Below are positions 51,525-60,537 of a stretch of 64,000 bases of DNA, piece by piece. Where the stretch lies: assembly GCF_013359755.1 (NCBI RefSeq), contig NZ_JABMCJ010000093.1, positions 310,001 through 374,000 on the forward strand, given 5' to 3'. Within the stretch, counting starts at the first letter, position 1. Every line of letters begins with the position of its first letter. The notes beneath the pieces are model-generated. The model was given only the letters and a program-made list of their open reading frames with translations. It did no database searches and was not told the origin of the DNA. This stretch comes from Tardiphaga robiniae. GTDB taxonomy: Bacteria; Pseudomonadota; Alphaproteobacteria; Rhizobiales; Xanthobacteraceae. A program made the position numbers and the translations under genes.

Positions 51525-52667
51525 TCAGATGCCGAGCGCGATGCGTCCGGCGGAAATCCTGGTGCTGTCGTCCTGCGGCGTGTGTACGCGGCCGCACAGA
51601 ACGTCGCGATAATGCCGCTCCAGCGGATTGGCGCGGGTCAGTCCGTGATTGCTGGTCAGCGACAGCGCGTCCTCGACGACAGCCACGGCATTATTGGTGA
51701 CGGTGAGCTTGAGGATGTTGGCTTCGACCGGCGTCAGCGTAACACCGTCATCGATGTCCCGTGCGAAAGTGTCGAGCAGCCGCGCATTGACCGAGAGCTT
51801 CGCCTCGATGCCGCCGACGATCTCCTGCGCCCGCGGCAGAGTCGCCAGCGGCGCGCCGAGGCTCGATGGCGTGCGGGTCTTCAGAAAGTCGATCAGCCAG
51901 TCACGCGCCGCCCGCGCCACGCCGTCATAGACGGCCCCGACCAGCACGGCCTGGATGGTCGCCTGCGACACATCCGGTGCGCCCCAGTCACCCGGACGGC
52001 GCACGTCCACTTCATGGTCGAGCGGAACGAGCACGTCGTCGAACACGACGTCGTGGCTGCCGCTGGCGCGCAGACCGAGATGATCCCAGGTCTCGACGAT
52101 CTCGGTGCCCGGCAGACCCGCCGGCACCAGAAAGACGCCGACCCGTACCTCGGGCTCGTCCGTCTTGGCCCATACAGTGTACCATTTGAGGATCGGCGCA
52201 CCGGTCGAATAGATCTTGCGGCCGGTCATGCGCCAGCCTTCGGCCGTGCGCTTCGCTGTGGTTTGAGGCAGACCGCCCCGCGATGGCGATCCCTGATCGG
52301 GCTCGACGCGCAACGCGTTGATCAGCGCAGGGCCATTCACGGCGTCGCGCGACACGCGCTGCGCCAGATGCGCAGGCCAGTTGCCGTTCCGCGTGATGAC
52401 CAGATGGTGGATATAGTGCATCGCCAATACAAGCGCGGTCGCGGCATCGGCCTTGCCGACCGCGTTCACGACGCGCGCAGCCTCGCGCACCCCGGCGCCC
52501 GCGCCGCCCAGCACCTTTGGCACCGGTAGCGCCAGCAGGCCCGCCTCGGACAGTTCCTGAAAATTCTCGAATGGAAAACTTGCCGCACGATCATGCGACG
52601 ACGCACGTTCCGCAAAGCCCGGAACGAGCAAATTAACTCTGTCGATAACGCTGGGAACCGCGTCCAT
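51525..52667 (-). CDS. Acyl-CoA-dehydrogenase-like sulfur acquisition oxidoreductase (SfnB/DszC-like)
   Basis: The 380-aa protein has the acyl-CoA dehydrogenase fold (PFENFQELSEAGLLALPVPK, GWRMTGRKIYSTGAPILKWY, WDHLGLRASGSHDVVFDDVL, and a C-terminal SLTSNHGLTRANPLERHYRD). The WDHLGLRASGSHDV motif and link to the SsuD-like gene 25 bp downstream fit the SfnB/DszC class, which are flavin-dependent monooxygenases in organosulfur use rather than fatty acid oxidation enzymes. Substrate not determined. Confidence 0.85.
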   Translation of the reverse strand: MDAVPSVIDRVNLLVPGFAERASSHDRAASFPFENFQELSEAGLLALPVPKVLGGAGAGVREAARVVNAVGKADAATALVLAMHYIHHLVITRNGNWPAHLAQRVSRDAVNGPALINALRVEPDQGSPSRGGLPQTTAKRTAEGWRMTGRKIYSTGAPILKWYTVWAKTDEPEVRVGVFLVPAGLPGTEIVETWDHLGLRASGSHDVVFDDVLVPLDHEVDVRRPGDWGAPDVSQATIQAVLVGAVYDGVARAARDWLIDFLKTRTPSSLGAPLATLPRAQEIVGGIEAKLSVNARLLDTFARDIDDGVTLTPVEANILKLTVTNNAVAVVEDALSLTSNHGLTRANPLERHYRDVLCGRVHTPQDDSTRISAGRIALGI

Positions 52668-52777
52668 ATCGTATTGCTTTCGGCTTCTCTGACCCTAGAG
52701 AATGCCGTTCGGCAGGGGTTACAAGCGGTATCCGGAAATAACGACAGCGGGACTGATGGGTCTCAGACCTACAGGTG

Positions 52778-52811
52778 AAAATTCTCCCCAACGACCTCAA
52801 GCGAGAATTTT
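52778..52811 (-). terminator. Probable terminator after the first ABC operon
   Basis: AAAATTCTC and GAGAATTTT form a 9-bp stem with a 16-base loop, just past the ATPase stop at 52836. The T-run is within the stem arm. Confidence 0.5.
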
Positions 52812-52835
52812 ATTCGCGCGATTTTGAAGCCCGAT

Positions 52836-53642
52836 TCAGGAATCTGCCGCCTTGCCCCGACTGCCGGCGATATGGCTCGTGAGCTTCTGCGTGACCTCGC
52901 GCCGCAACGCGTTGAACTCCGGCGATGCGACATCGCGCGGACGCGGCAGATCGACCTCGATTTCGCAATCGATCCGGCCCGGCCCCGCCGACATCACGAT
53001 GACGCGATCCGCCAGCATCACGGCTTCCTCGACCGAATGCGTCACGAAAATCACCGTGAGGCCGGTGGTGCGCCAGATCTCGACGAGTTCCTCCTGCAGC
53101 TTGCTGCGCGTCAGCGCATCCAGCGCGCCGAACGGCTCGTCCATCAGCAGCACGTCGGTGTCGTTGCTGAGCACACGCGCGATAGCAACGCGCTGTTTCA
53201 TGCCGCCGGAGAGCTGGTGCGGATAGCGATCGGCGAAGGCGGTCAATCCGACCATCGCCATGAACTTGTCGGTGAGCTCGCTCACGAGTTTGGTGGCGAG
53301 ACGGCGATGTTTGGGGCCGAAGCCAATATTGTCGCGCACCGTCAGCCACGGAAATAGCGCGTAATCCTGAAACACCATGCCGCGATCCGGGCCCGGCTTG
53401 TCGACGGGAAAGCCATACATGGTCACGGAACCCATCGTCGCCGTCTCAAAGCCGGCGACGATGCGCAGCAAGGTGGACTTGCCGCAACCGGACGCGCCGA
53501 GCAGGCAAACGAACTCGCCCTTGCGGATGGTGAGATTGACACTGCGCAGCGCTTCAACCGGGCCGTTGGAGGCCTGATAGATTTTCCCGACGTCGCTGAC
53601 CTCGAGGATATCAGGCGCAATTGTGGTTGGTCGATCAAGCAT
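52836..53642 (-). CDS. ABC transporter ATP-binding protein (SsuB/TauB type)
   Basis: This 268-aa ATPase has Walker A GASGCGKSTLLR, Q-loop MVFQDYALFPW, ABC signature LSGGMKQRVAIARVL and Walker B VLLMDEPFGALD, followed by FVTHSVEEAVMLADR. Sequence style matches the nitrate/sulfonate/taurine family. Its start overlaps the permease stop by 8 bases (53635-53642). Confidence 0.93.
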   Translation of the reverse strand: MLDRPTTIAPDILEVSDVGKIYQASNGPVEALRSVNLTIRKGEFVCLLGASGCGKSTLLRIVAGFETATMGSVTMYGFPVDKPGPDRGMVFQDYALFPWLTVRDNIGFGPKHRRLATKLVSELTDKFMAMVGLTAFADRYPHQLSGGMKQRVAIARVLSNDTDVLLMDEPFGALDALTRSKLQEELVEIWRTTGLTVIFVTHSVEEAVMLADRVIVMSAGPGRIDCEIEVDLPRPRDVASPEFNALRREVTQKLTSHIAGSRGKAADS

Positions 53643-54510
53643 GATGCTGTGGGCTCCAGCGAAGGAAGTAGTTGCTGAGCATCAGCAGGATGCGATCCGA
53701 CACGAAGCCGGTGATGCCGATGATGATCATGCCGGTGATCACGAGATCGGTGCGCGACAGCGTGCGGCCATCCATGATGACGGCGCCGAGCCCTTCGGGC
53801 ACGCCGGTCATCTCGCCGACGACGATCAGGATCCACGCAAAACCCGCACCGAGACGAAGCCCGTTGAAGATGCTCGGCAACGCTGCCGGTAAGACGACGG
53901 AACGGAACTGCTGTGCGCCGCTGCAGCCGAGCATCTCCGCGGCTTCGAACAACCTGATATCGACGGAGCGTACGCCGAACACCGTATTGAGCAGGATCGG
54001 AAAGAACGCGCCGAGAAACACCAGGAAGATCGCCGCACGCGGACCGAGGCCGAAGAAGATCATCGACAACGGCAGCCATGCCGTGACCGGGATCGGCCGC
54101 AGCAGCGACAGCGTGGGATCGAGCAGCTTGCGCAGCAGCGGCATCCGCCCGATCATCAGCCCGAGCGGAATGCCGACCGCCGCCGCACAGAGAAAGCCGC
54201 CATAGACACGCTGCACGCTTTTCCAGAAATGGATCGGCAGGCTGGCGCTGTAGGCGTCGTCATAGATTCCGCCGAAAGCGAAATCCCACATCATCACGGC
54301 GACGCCATAGGGCGATGGCACCAGTCGCGTGCCGGTCCAGCGCACCATGACGTCCCAAATCACCATCAAGCAGACCGGCACGATCAGCGCGAGCGCGACT
54401 GTACGCGCCCGCTGCACGCCCTTCCCGGCCGCGGGCACCGGCGGGGTTTCCGCTGCCGGCGCAAGCTGTACCCTGTTGGACGTATCGTCCATCGTGCTTT
54501 GCAGGCTCAC
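53635..54510 (-). CDS. ABC transporter permease (SsuC/TauC type)
   Basis: The 291-aa protein has six predicted membrane spans. The inner-membrane coupling region EAAEMLGCSGAQQFRSVVLP, with AALPSIFNGLRLGAGFAWIL, is the EAA-motif loop of BPD permeases in the sulfonate/taurine/nitrate class. It is 7 bp after the SBP stop and overlaps the ATPase gene, giving an SBP-permease-ATPase operon. Confidence 0.93.
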   Translation of the reverse strand: MSLQSTMDDTSNRVQLAPAAETPPVPAAGKGVQRARTVALALIVPVCLMVIWDVMVRWTGTRLVPSPYGVAVMMWDFAFGGIYDDAYSASLPIHFWKSVQRVYGGFLCAAAVGIPLGLMIGRMPLLRKLLDPTLSLLRPIPVTAWLPLSMIFFGLGPRAAIFLVFLGAFFPILLNTVFGVRSVDIRLFEAAEMLGCSGAQQFRSVVLPAALPSIFNGLRLGAGFAWILIVVGEMTGVPEGLGAVIMDGRTLSRTDLVITGMIIIGITGFVSDRILLMLSNYFLRWSPQHHA

Positions 54511-54517
54511 GATGTGC

Positions 54518-55474
54518 TCACGTGGCCGCCAGCGCCTTCACGAAGCTCGCATCGATGAAGGTCTTGTAGTCCGGCAACTGCCGGATCTGCTTCTTGGACA
54601 GCATCTGGCCGCCGTAATATTCCGCCTGCTTCATGAACTGGTCGTCGATATTCCAGGTCAGCTCCACATTCGGCGCGGCCTTCTCGATCGACGGCTTCTG
54701 CTGGCCGAGCTTCTGCATGGCGATGGCGATAAAGGCCTCGCGGTCCTTCATGGCATATTCGCTGGCCAGGCGGTGGGTCTTGAGCAGCGCCTTGATGAGC
54801 TCGGGATCTTTCTCGATCAGTTCGCGGCGCGTGGCCAGCACCATGTTCAGCGAACCGGTCGGCGTGGTGTAGGGATATTCGACGATCTGGCCGACGCCAT
54901 TGGCGAGGCTGATGCCCGGGCCGGGCTCGGCGCCCACATAGGCGTCGATGTCGCCGCGGGCTAGCGCCGGCGCCATGTCGCTGAACGACAGACGCACGGA
55001 CTCGACGTCCTTCACCGTCATGCCTTCGGCGGAGAGGCGATCGAGGATCACGACTTCCTGGGTCGAGCCCGGCAGGATCGCGACCTTCTTGCCCTTCAGG
55101 TCCTTGATCGTGTTGATCCCGGAATCTTTCTTGGCGACGACCGCCATGCCCCGATTGCAGGCAGATGCGATGACGACAACCGGCTCGCCATTGGCGCCGC
55201 CGAGCGTCGCCGCGGCAAAACCGAAGATGCCGAAATCGACGGTGCCGGTCACGACGGCATTCTTGCCGTCGGTCGGGGTTTCGAACGGGATCACCTCGAA
55301 CTTGACGCCATCAGGCGCGAATTTCTCGTAGAAATACGGCGTGACGCCGTGGATGAGCTTCAGCGTTCCGATCTTGACCACGCGGTCAGCGGCGAAGGCC
55401 TTGATGCTGGTCGTGGACAGCGCCGCGGCAATGGCCGTCAGGCGGATGAAATCACGTCGGTTGGTGCTGTACAT
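54518..55474 (-). CDS. ABC transporter substrate-binding protein (sulfonate/nitrate/taurine class)
   Basis: This 318-aa protein has a Tat-type signal (NRRDFIRLTAIAAALST, then KAFAADR). The binding domain shows VVKIGTLKLIHGVTPYFYEK, VDFGIFGFAAATLGGANGEP, VAILPGSTQEVVILDRLSAE and IDAYVGAEPGPGISL, typical of NMT1/SsuA-type proteins. The ligand is unknown; a sulfonate or sulfate ester would fit the neighbourhood. Confidence 0.9.
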   Translation of the reverse strand: MYSTNRRDFIRLTAIAAALSTTSIKAFAADRVVKIGTLKLIHGVTPYFYEKFAPDGVKFEVIPFETPTDGKNAVVTGTVDFGIFGFAAATLGGANGEPVVVIASACNRGMAVVAKKDSGINTIKDLKGKKVAILPGSTQEVVILDRLSAEGMTVKDVESVRLSFSDMAPALARGDIDAYVGAEPGPGISLANGVGQIVEYPYTTPTGSLNMVLATRRELIEKDPELIKALLKTHRLASEYAMKDREAFIAIAMQKLGQQKPSIEKAAPNVELTWNIDDQFMKQAEYYGGQMLSKKQIRQLPDYKTFIDASFVKALAAT

Positions 55475-55590
55475 GTCATTCCCTTGGGCTGAACCGTGTG
55501 TCAGCCCAAAAGGAATGCAATAACCGTGCCTCGTATACAGCTATCGGTGGAGTGTGCCCTCACCCGCAACGGATCATAATCGGGAGGAGC

Positions 55591-56382
55591 TCACCACGTC
55601 GCGTCCAGCCCGAGCAGTCGCAGGATCTGCCGTCGCAGCTCGGCCAGATGCGGATCGCCGCGATGGCGCGGATAGGGCCGGTCGACCGTGATATCCGCCG
55701 TTACCCGCGCCGGACGATCGCTGAACACGATGACGCGATTAGCGAGGAACAGCGCCTCCTCCACGTCATGGGTCACCAGCAGTGCCGTGAAGCCGTTGCG
55801 CTGCCACAGCGACACCAGTTCGGCCTGCATGGTGATGCGTGTCAGCGAATCCAGTTTGCCGAGCGGCTCGTCGAGCACGAGGATGCGCGGATCGTTCACC
55901 AGCGCCCGCGCCAATGCCACGCGCTGTGCCATGCCGCCCGAGAGCTGATGCGGATAGGCCTTCCGGAAGGCTCCGAGGCCGACGAGATCGATCGCCGCAT
56001 CGACGCGGTGACGCTGCGTCTTGAGTACGCCCTGCGCTTCCAGCCCGAGCGCAACATTGTCCCACACCGTCCGCCACGGAAACAGCGTCGGGTCCTGAAA
56101 CACGACAACGCGGGACGGGTAAGGGCCGGTGATGGCGACGCCATCCTCATCCAGCGTGCCGGCACGCGGCGGCTCGAGACCCGCCACCAATCGGAGCAGC
56201 GTGGACTTGCCGCAGCCGGACGGGCCGAGCAGCGCCACGAACTCTCCGGACGCAACGCTGATGCTGACATCGTCGAGCACCGGCAGCACGCTGCCATCGA
56301 TGTCGAAGGCGTGGCTGACGCCCTTGACGTCGAGCGACGCGCCCGTCGCCGCTGGCTTGAATGCTGTCGCCAGCGCTACCAT
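55591..56382 (-). CDS. ABC transporter ATP-binding protein (SsuB/TauB type), second system
   Basis: A 263-aa ATPase with Walker A GPSGCGKSTLLR, Q-loop VVFQDPTLFPW, signature LSGGMAQRVALARAL, Walker B ILVLDEPLGKLD and VTHDVEEALFLANR. It overlaps the permease stop by 7 bases (56376-56382), forming the third gene of the second transporter operon. Confidence 0.93.
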   Translation of the reverse strand: MVALATAFKPAATGASLDVKGVSHAFDIDGSVLPVLDDVSISVASGEFVALLGPSGCGKSTLLRLVAGLEPPRAGTLDEDGVAITGPYPSRVVVFQDPTLFPWRTVWDNVALGLEAQGVLKTQRHRVDAAIDLVGLGAFRKAYPHQLSGGMAQRVALARALVNDPRILVLDEPLGKLDSLTRITMQAELVSLWQRNGFTALLVTHDVEEALFLANRVIVFSDRPARVTADITVDRPYPRHRGDPHLAELRRQILRLLGLDATW

Positions 56383-57416
56383 TTGACGACACCCTTCTGC
56401 CAGACCAGCAGCCGGTCACGCACCTTGAACAGCAGCGTGATCGCGCCGGAGCACAGCAGCGACATCACGATCAGTGCCGCGTACATGTTGTTGTAGGACG
56501 CCCAGCCCTGCGCCCATTGCAGATAGAAGCCGAGGCCCGCCTTCACGCCGATCATTTCGGCCACGACCAGCACCGCGAAGGATGCGCCGAGCCCCATGAA
56601 CAGACCGACGAACACATGCGGCAGCGCCGCCGGGATCGCGACCTTGGTCACCAGGAAAGACGGTTTTGCGCCAAGCGTTCGTGCGACGTCGTAATAGGCG
56701 GTGCTGACGCTGGCCACGCCCGACCAGGTCAGCACTGTCACCGGAAAGCCGGTGGCCAGCGCGATCAGAAACGTGCTGGCGCTCCAGGCGGACGGGAACG
56801 TGAAGAACGCAATCGGCAGCCAGGCAGTCGCCGGCAATGGTCCGATGAAGCGCAGGATCGGATGCACCCAGTAACCCGCGAGCCGCGACCAGCCGATGGA
56901 GACGCCGGTGAGGAAGCCTACGACCGCGCCGATGAAGTAGCCGCCAAGCTGCAGCTTCACCGAGGCGAAAGCGCTATCGAGCAGCTTCGGCAGGTCGTCG
57001 GTATAGACCTCGACGATCGACTGCGGCGGTGGAAAGAACGGCAGCGGCAGCCAGCCGAATTTCGCCGTCGCAAGCTCCCACAGCGTCAGGAACACTCCCA
57101 AGGCAAACAGCCAGGGCGCGCGTCGCTGCACGCCGTCGCCGAATTTGCCGAGTGCTGCCTGCGCCGTGGTCGCAATCGCGATGCCGCCAGCAATCGCGAA
57201 TGCCGTATAGGCTACAGCCTCGGTGCGTGGCCAGTCGCCGATATCCGGCCATCGCAGGCACGACAGGCCGAAAGCCAGCCAGGCGAGCCCTGCCCCGATC
57301 CCCGTGATGCTGAAACGAAGCTTGTTGACGAATTGAAGTCCACCATCGCCAGCAATAAGCGCGGTCTCGCGGTCACCGCCAAGCGATGAGATCTCAGACG
57401 CGGAATACGTCGGCAT
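56376..57416 (-). CDS. ABC transporter permease (SsuC/TauC type), second system
   Basis: The 346-aa permease is longer than usual because of an N-terminal extension with two extra hydrophobic segments (GIGAGLAWLAFGLSCLRW and AVAYTAFAIAGGIAIATTAQ) before the six-span core. The EAA-like loop YYDVARTLGAKPSFLVTKVA with IPAALPHVFVGLFMGLGASF marks the BPD permease. The extension could be an accessory domain. It overlaps the SBP gene upstream by 23 bases. Confidence 0.9.
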   Translation of the reverse strand: MPTYSASEISSLGGDRETALIAGDGGLQFVNKLRFSITGIGAGLAWLAFGLSCLRWPDIGDWPRTEAVAYTAFAIAGGIAIATTAQAALGKFGDGVQRRAPWLFALGVFLTLWELATAKFGWLPLPFFPPPQSIVEVYTDDLPKLLDSAFASVKLQLGGYFIGAVVGFLTGVSIGWSRLAGYWVHPILRFIGPLPATAWLPIAFFTFPSAWSASTFLIALATGFPVTVLTWSGVASVSTAYYDVARTLGAKPSFLVTKVAIPAALPHVFVGLFMGLGASFAVLVVAEMIGVKAGLGFYLQWAQGWASYNNMYAALIVMSLLCSGAITLLFKVRDRLLVWQKGVVKW

Positions 57417-58491
57417 AGATGCGCTCCGCGAATTTGGTGGTGTCGGTTGACGGCTTGAACACGGAAACCGTCTTGAGATCGTCAGCGTAGGATTTCAGCT
57501 CGCGCTTCAGCGCATCGCCCACGGGGTGATGATGATGGGTGTGATACTTCACCATACCCAGCAGATCTTCGACGGTGGCATTCTTCGGCGCATAGGGCTG
57601 GAACGACTTCGCAGCCTTCTCAGGATTCTGCGATGCGAACATTGCGGCATCGAGCAATGCCTGCGTCAGGCCGCGCGCGACCAGTGGATCGTCACGCAGT
57701 AGGCTGCCACGCACACCGACGATGCAGCAGCTGATATCCTTGTAGGGGCCATCGAGATTGGAGCCGACTTCCTTCAGCTCGCCATCCTTGAGCCAGAGAT
57801 AGGCCAGCGGATCGGAGGCGAGCCCGATTTGTGCTTCGCCCTTCTCCACGGCGAGCCGCACGAGGTTGCCGGGATATTGCCGCCACTCGACGTCCTTGTC
57901 CGGATTAAGTCCGGCTTTCGCGAGCTGGATCGAGAAGAAGTTCTTGTCGGGGCCGGCCATATCGCCGACGGCGATGGTCTTGCCCTTGAAATCCGCAACG
58001 CTCTTCACCTCCGACTTCGCCGGCGCCAGCGCGCGCAGGCAGCCGCCATGGGTACCGGCGACGATCTTGACGTCGAAGCCCTGCTCCAACGGCTTCAGCC
58101 AGCGCAGCGCCATACCCAGGCCCGCATCGGATTTCCCCGTGGCGATGGCTTCGAGAAGCTGGTCCGTCGAGCCGCTGTAATTGACCAGCTCGACATCGAG
58201 GTTCTGCTTCTGGAAGAAGCCATGATCGATGGCGACCGGCAGCGGCGCAAGGCAGACCGCGCCGGCATTCCAGGAGAGCTTCAATTTACGCGGTGCACCG
58301 GTGAGCGCGGGCGCCTCCGATGCGGTCCTGCAGATTGGAAATTCGGAAAAATCGATGGGTGACGCCTGCCGGAACGGGAACGCCTGCGCGCCCCATACGC
58401 CGAGTGGTGCGGCCAATGCTGCTGCAGCGCCGCCGCGCAGCAGCGACCGGCGATCCATCAGCGGCTTGCGGTTGTGATCATCGTTCGACAT
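57394..58491 (-). CDS. ABC transporter substrate-binding protein, second system
   Basis: The 365-aa product has a Tat-like signal (MDRRSLLRGGAAAALAAPLG) after a short N-terminus. A GGAGA site precedes the ATG at 58491. Binding-domain segments LKLSWNAGAVCLAPLPVAID, NLDVELVNYSGSTDQLLEAI and GKSDAGLGMALRWLKPL match SsuA/NrtA-type proteins, and a HHHH run lies near residue 310. It heads the SBP-permease-ATPase operon 58491-55591. Confidence 0.9.
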   Translation of the reverse strand: MSNDDHNRKPLMDRRSLLRGGAAAALAAPLGVWGAQAFPFRQASPIDFSEFPICRTASEAPALTGAPRKLKLSWNAGAVCLAPLPVAIDHGFFQKQNLDVELVNYSGSTDQLLEAIATGKSDAGLGMALRWLKPLEQGFDVKIVAGTHGGCLRALAPAKSEVKSVADFKGKTIAVGDMAGPDKNFFSIQLAKAGLNPDKDVEWRQYPGNLVRLAVEKGEAQIGLASDPLAYLWLKDGELKEVGSNLDGPYKDISCCIVGVRGSLLRDDPLVARGLTQALLDAAMFASQNPEKAAKSFQPYAPKNATVEDLLGMVKYHTHHHHPVGDALKRELKSYADDLKTVSVFKPSTDTTKFAERIYADVFRV

Positions 58492-58929
58492 CTGGTCTCC
58501 TTGCGATCGGCACAGCGCTGCCCATGGCCGCAACGGATGGTGTTGCGGCTCGCGCTGATGCGATGGTCAATGTGTTGAGTGGAAGCTCAGCCGTGAGAGT
58601 CCGCCGACTCCCGCCCCTGTGATTTCGATGGTACGAGGATGCGCAGCGCGGCGGCTTCGGTCAATAAAATGGAATTTTGAATGTCGCGCAGGTTGGAGAG
58701 ATTATCTCCAATGAGAGCAGCGCCGGGAGAGAACGCAATTTATCGCTGAGGAAGCGTTCTACTGATGACGCAGTTGAAGCAAAACAGTTCTCTCGCAAAC
58801 GCGCGCTCCCCTCATGGTGAGGAGGCGCGAAGCGCCGTCTCGAACCATGAGATGCCGGCGCTCCGAGTCTGCGGCCATCCTTCGAGACGCCCGCTAACGG
58901 CGGGCTCCTCAGGATGAGGGCTAGAGATA
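58492..58929. other. 438-bp intergenic region with a palindromic repeat
   Basis: It separates the CysJ-like gene from the second ABC operon and must contain that operon's promoter or read-through signals. Apart from the repeat at 58806-58920 nothing coding is evident. Confidence 0.5.
58806..58920. repeat. Intergenic palindromic repeat, CCTCATGGTGAGGAGGCG family
   Basis: CCCTCATGGTGAGGAG at the left is matched by CTCCTCAGGATGAGGG at the right, with inner GCGCGAAGCGC and CCCGCTAACGGCGGG hairpins and a CGTCTCGAACCATGAGA/CCTTCGAGACG pair. A third intergenic repeat family in this genome; the arms are imperfect. Confidence 0.75.
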
Positions 58930-60537
58930 TCAATATACGTCGAGCTGAAACCGCCCCTTCTTCTTCAGCTCACTGACGAACGTCACCGCTTCATCAGTCG
59001 AACGCGCGCCATGCTGGGCGGCGATATCGACCAGAGCCCGCTCCACATCCTTGGCCATGCGCTTGGCATCGCCGCAGACATAGACATGAGCGCCTTCGGC
59101 GAGCCACGTCCAGACGTCGCGGCCGACCTCACGCATGCGATCCTGCACGTAGAATTTCTCACCGGCGTCACGCGACCAGGCCAGCGACAACCGTGTGAGG
59201 AAGCCTTCGGTCTTCATGCCATTGAGTTCGTCGGCATAGAAGAAATCCGACCCGCTGCGCTGATGGCCGAAGAACAGCCAGTTCTTGCCCGGCGCCTTGG
59301 TGGCCTTGCGGTCGTGCAGGAACGCCCTGAATGGCGCGATGCCGGTGCCCGGCCCGACCATGATGATCGGCGTCTCCGGATTTTCCGGCAGCGCGAAACC
59401 GTGCGCCTTCTGGACATAGACCTTGAGCTCGTCGCCGGGCTGAATGCGATCGGCGAGGAAGCTCGAGGCCAGACCATGGCGCTTACGCTTGCCGACCATA
59501 TAGCGAACGATATCGACTGTCAGCGACAGTTTGCCGGGCGTGGCGTTGTGCGATGACGAGATCGAGTAGAGCCGCGGCTGCAGTGGCTCAAGCGCCTCGA
59601 TGAAAGCTTCCGGGTGCGGCCGCACGCCGGAGAATTTCTGCAACGCAGCCATCACGTCGAGCGTCGCGGCATCACCATCGGGGTCCTCGCCCTGGGCCAG
59701 TGCGCGTGCCTTGGCGCGCTGCGCTCCGCCGGTGAGATAGGACATCAGCTCGAACAGCGAGTCCGGTGCCGGGGCCAGCGAGACGTCGTATTGCAGCACT
59801 TCACGCAGCGTCTTGCCACGCACCTCCGTCGTATGCGACGCGCCGAGCAGAGCGATGATCTGGTCGACGTGACCGAGATCGTTCGACGCAAAGATGCCGA
59901 AACTGTCGCCGACGACGTAATCGAGGCCGCAGCCCGACAGATCGAAATCGATATGCCAGGTCTCCTTTTCGGAGCCTTTGCCATTGAGCAGGCGGCGGCC
60001 GAGAAACACGGCGGATGCGGGATTGTCGCGCGAGCGCCCGAGCGTCGACGGATCCGGCGCAGCAACTTCGACCGGTTCTGCAGCAGCAGGCGTCGCTGCT
60101 GCCGCGGGCGCAGCACCCGCCGGCGCCTTGTCGAGCTCTTCATAGAGCGACTTCAGCATCCGCGCGGTTTCCTTGCCGCCGGGGACGCAGAGATTCAGGC
60201 GCGCTTCGGCCTTGGAGGCGATCGCGTCGGAATAGTCGTTGCAGTTATAGCCGCACTGGCCGCAATCCTGCTGCGCCATCGCCGCCATCATCTTGCGACG
60301 AACCGGCTTGCCCTCGGCGAGCTTCATGCGATCGGCGATCGGCATGGTCTGGTCATGCCACGGCGCGCCGTCATCTTCTTCCATGATGGCTGCGCCCTGC
60401 TCTGCAGAGAGCGGCGTCGCCGGCGCATCGGACAGCAGGCCGGCGAAGAAGCCGTTCAGCCAGGAGCGTTGCGCTTCCGAGAACGGCGCAGACGCAGGAA
60501 TGATCTCGAGTTTGGGCGGCGGCGTCATCTGGTTCAT
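58930..60537 (-). CDS. CysJ-like sulfite reductase flavoprotein with Fe-S domain instead of flavodoxin
   Basis: The 535-aa protein has a CysJ-like C-terminal half: RLYSISSS (FAD), GPGTGIAPFRAFL (NADPH) and a YVCGDAKRMAKDVERAL segment. The N-terminal third, in place of the FMN flavodoxin domain, contains DCGQCGYNCNDYSDAIASKA and LNLCVPGG, the Cys pattern of the PF04060 4Fe-4S domain (as in RnfB-like proteins). An Ala/Pro linker joins the two. Electrons would pass NADPH-FAD-Fe-S to the siroheme subunit. Its ATG overlaps that subunit's stop by ATGA (60534-60537). Confidence 0.88.
   Translation of the reverse strand: MNQMTPPPKLEIIPASAPFSEAQRSWLNGFFAGLLSDAPATPLSAEQGAAIMEEDDGAPWHDQTMPIADRMKLAEGKPVRRKMMAAMAQQDCGQCGYNCNDYSDAIASKAEARLNLCVPGGKETARMLKSLYEELDKAPAGAAPAAAATPAAAEPVEVAAPDPSTLGRSRDNPASAVFLGRRLLNGKGSEKETWHIDFDLSGCGLDYVVGDSFGIFASNDLGHVDQIIALLGASHTTEVRGKTLREVLQYDVSLAPAPDSLFELMSYLTGGAQRAKARALAQGEDPDGDAATLDVMAALQKFSGVRPHPEAFIEALEPLQPRLYSISSSHNATPGKLSLTVDIVRYMVGKRKRHGLASSFLADRIQPGDELKVYVQKAHGFALPENPETPIIMVGPGTGIAPFRAFLHDRKATKAPGKNWLFFGHQRSGSDFFYADELNGMKTEGFLTRLSLAWSRDAGEKFYVQDRMREVGRDVWTWLAEGAHVYVCGDAKRMAKDVERALVDIAAQHGARSTDEAVTFVSELKKKGRFQLDVY

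Noticed and set aside
56361-57389. 342-aa plus-strand open frame
   Set aside because: Opposite a clear ABC permease; composition is Arg/Gln-rich and not protein-like.
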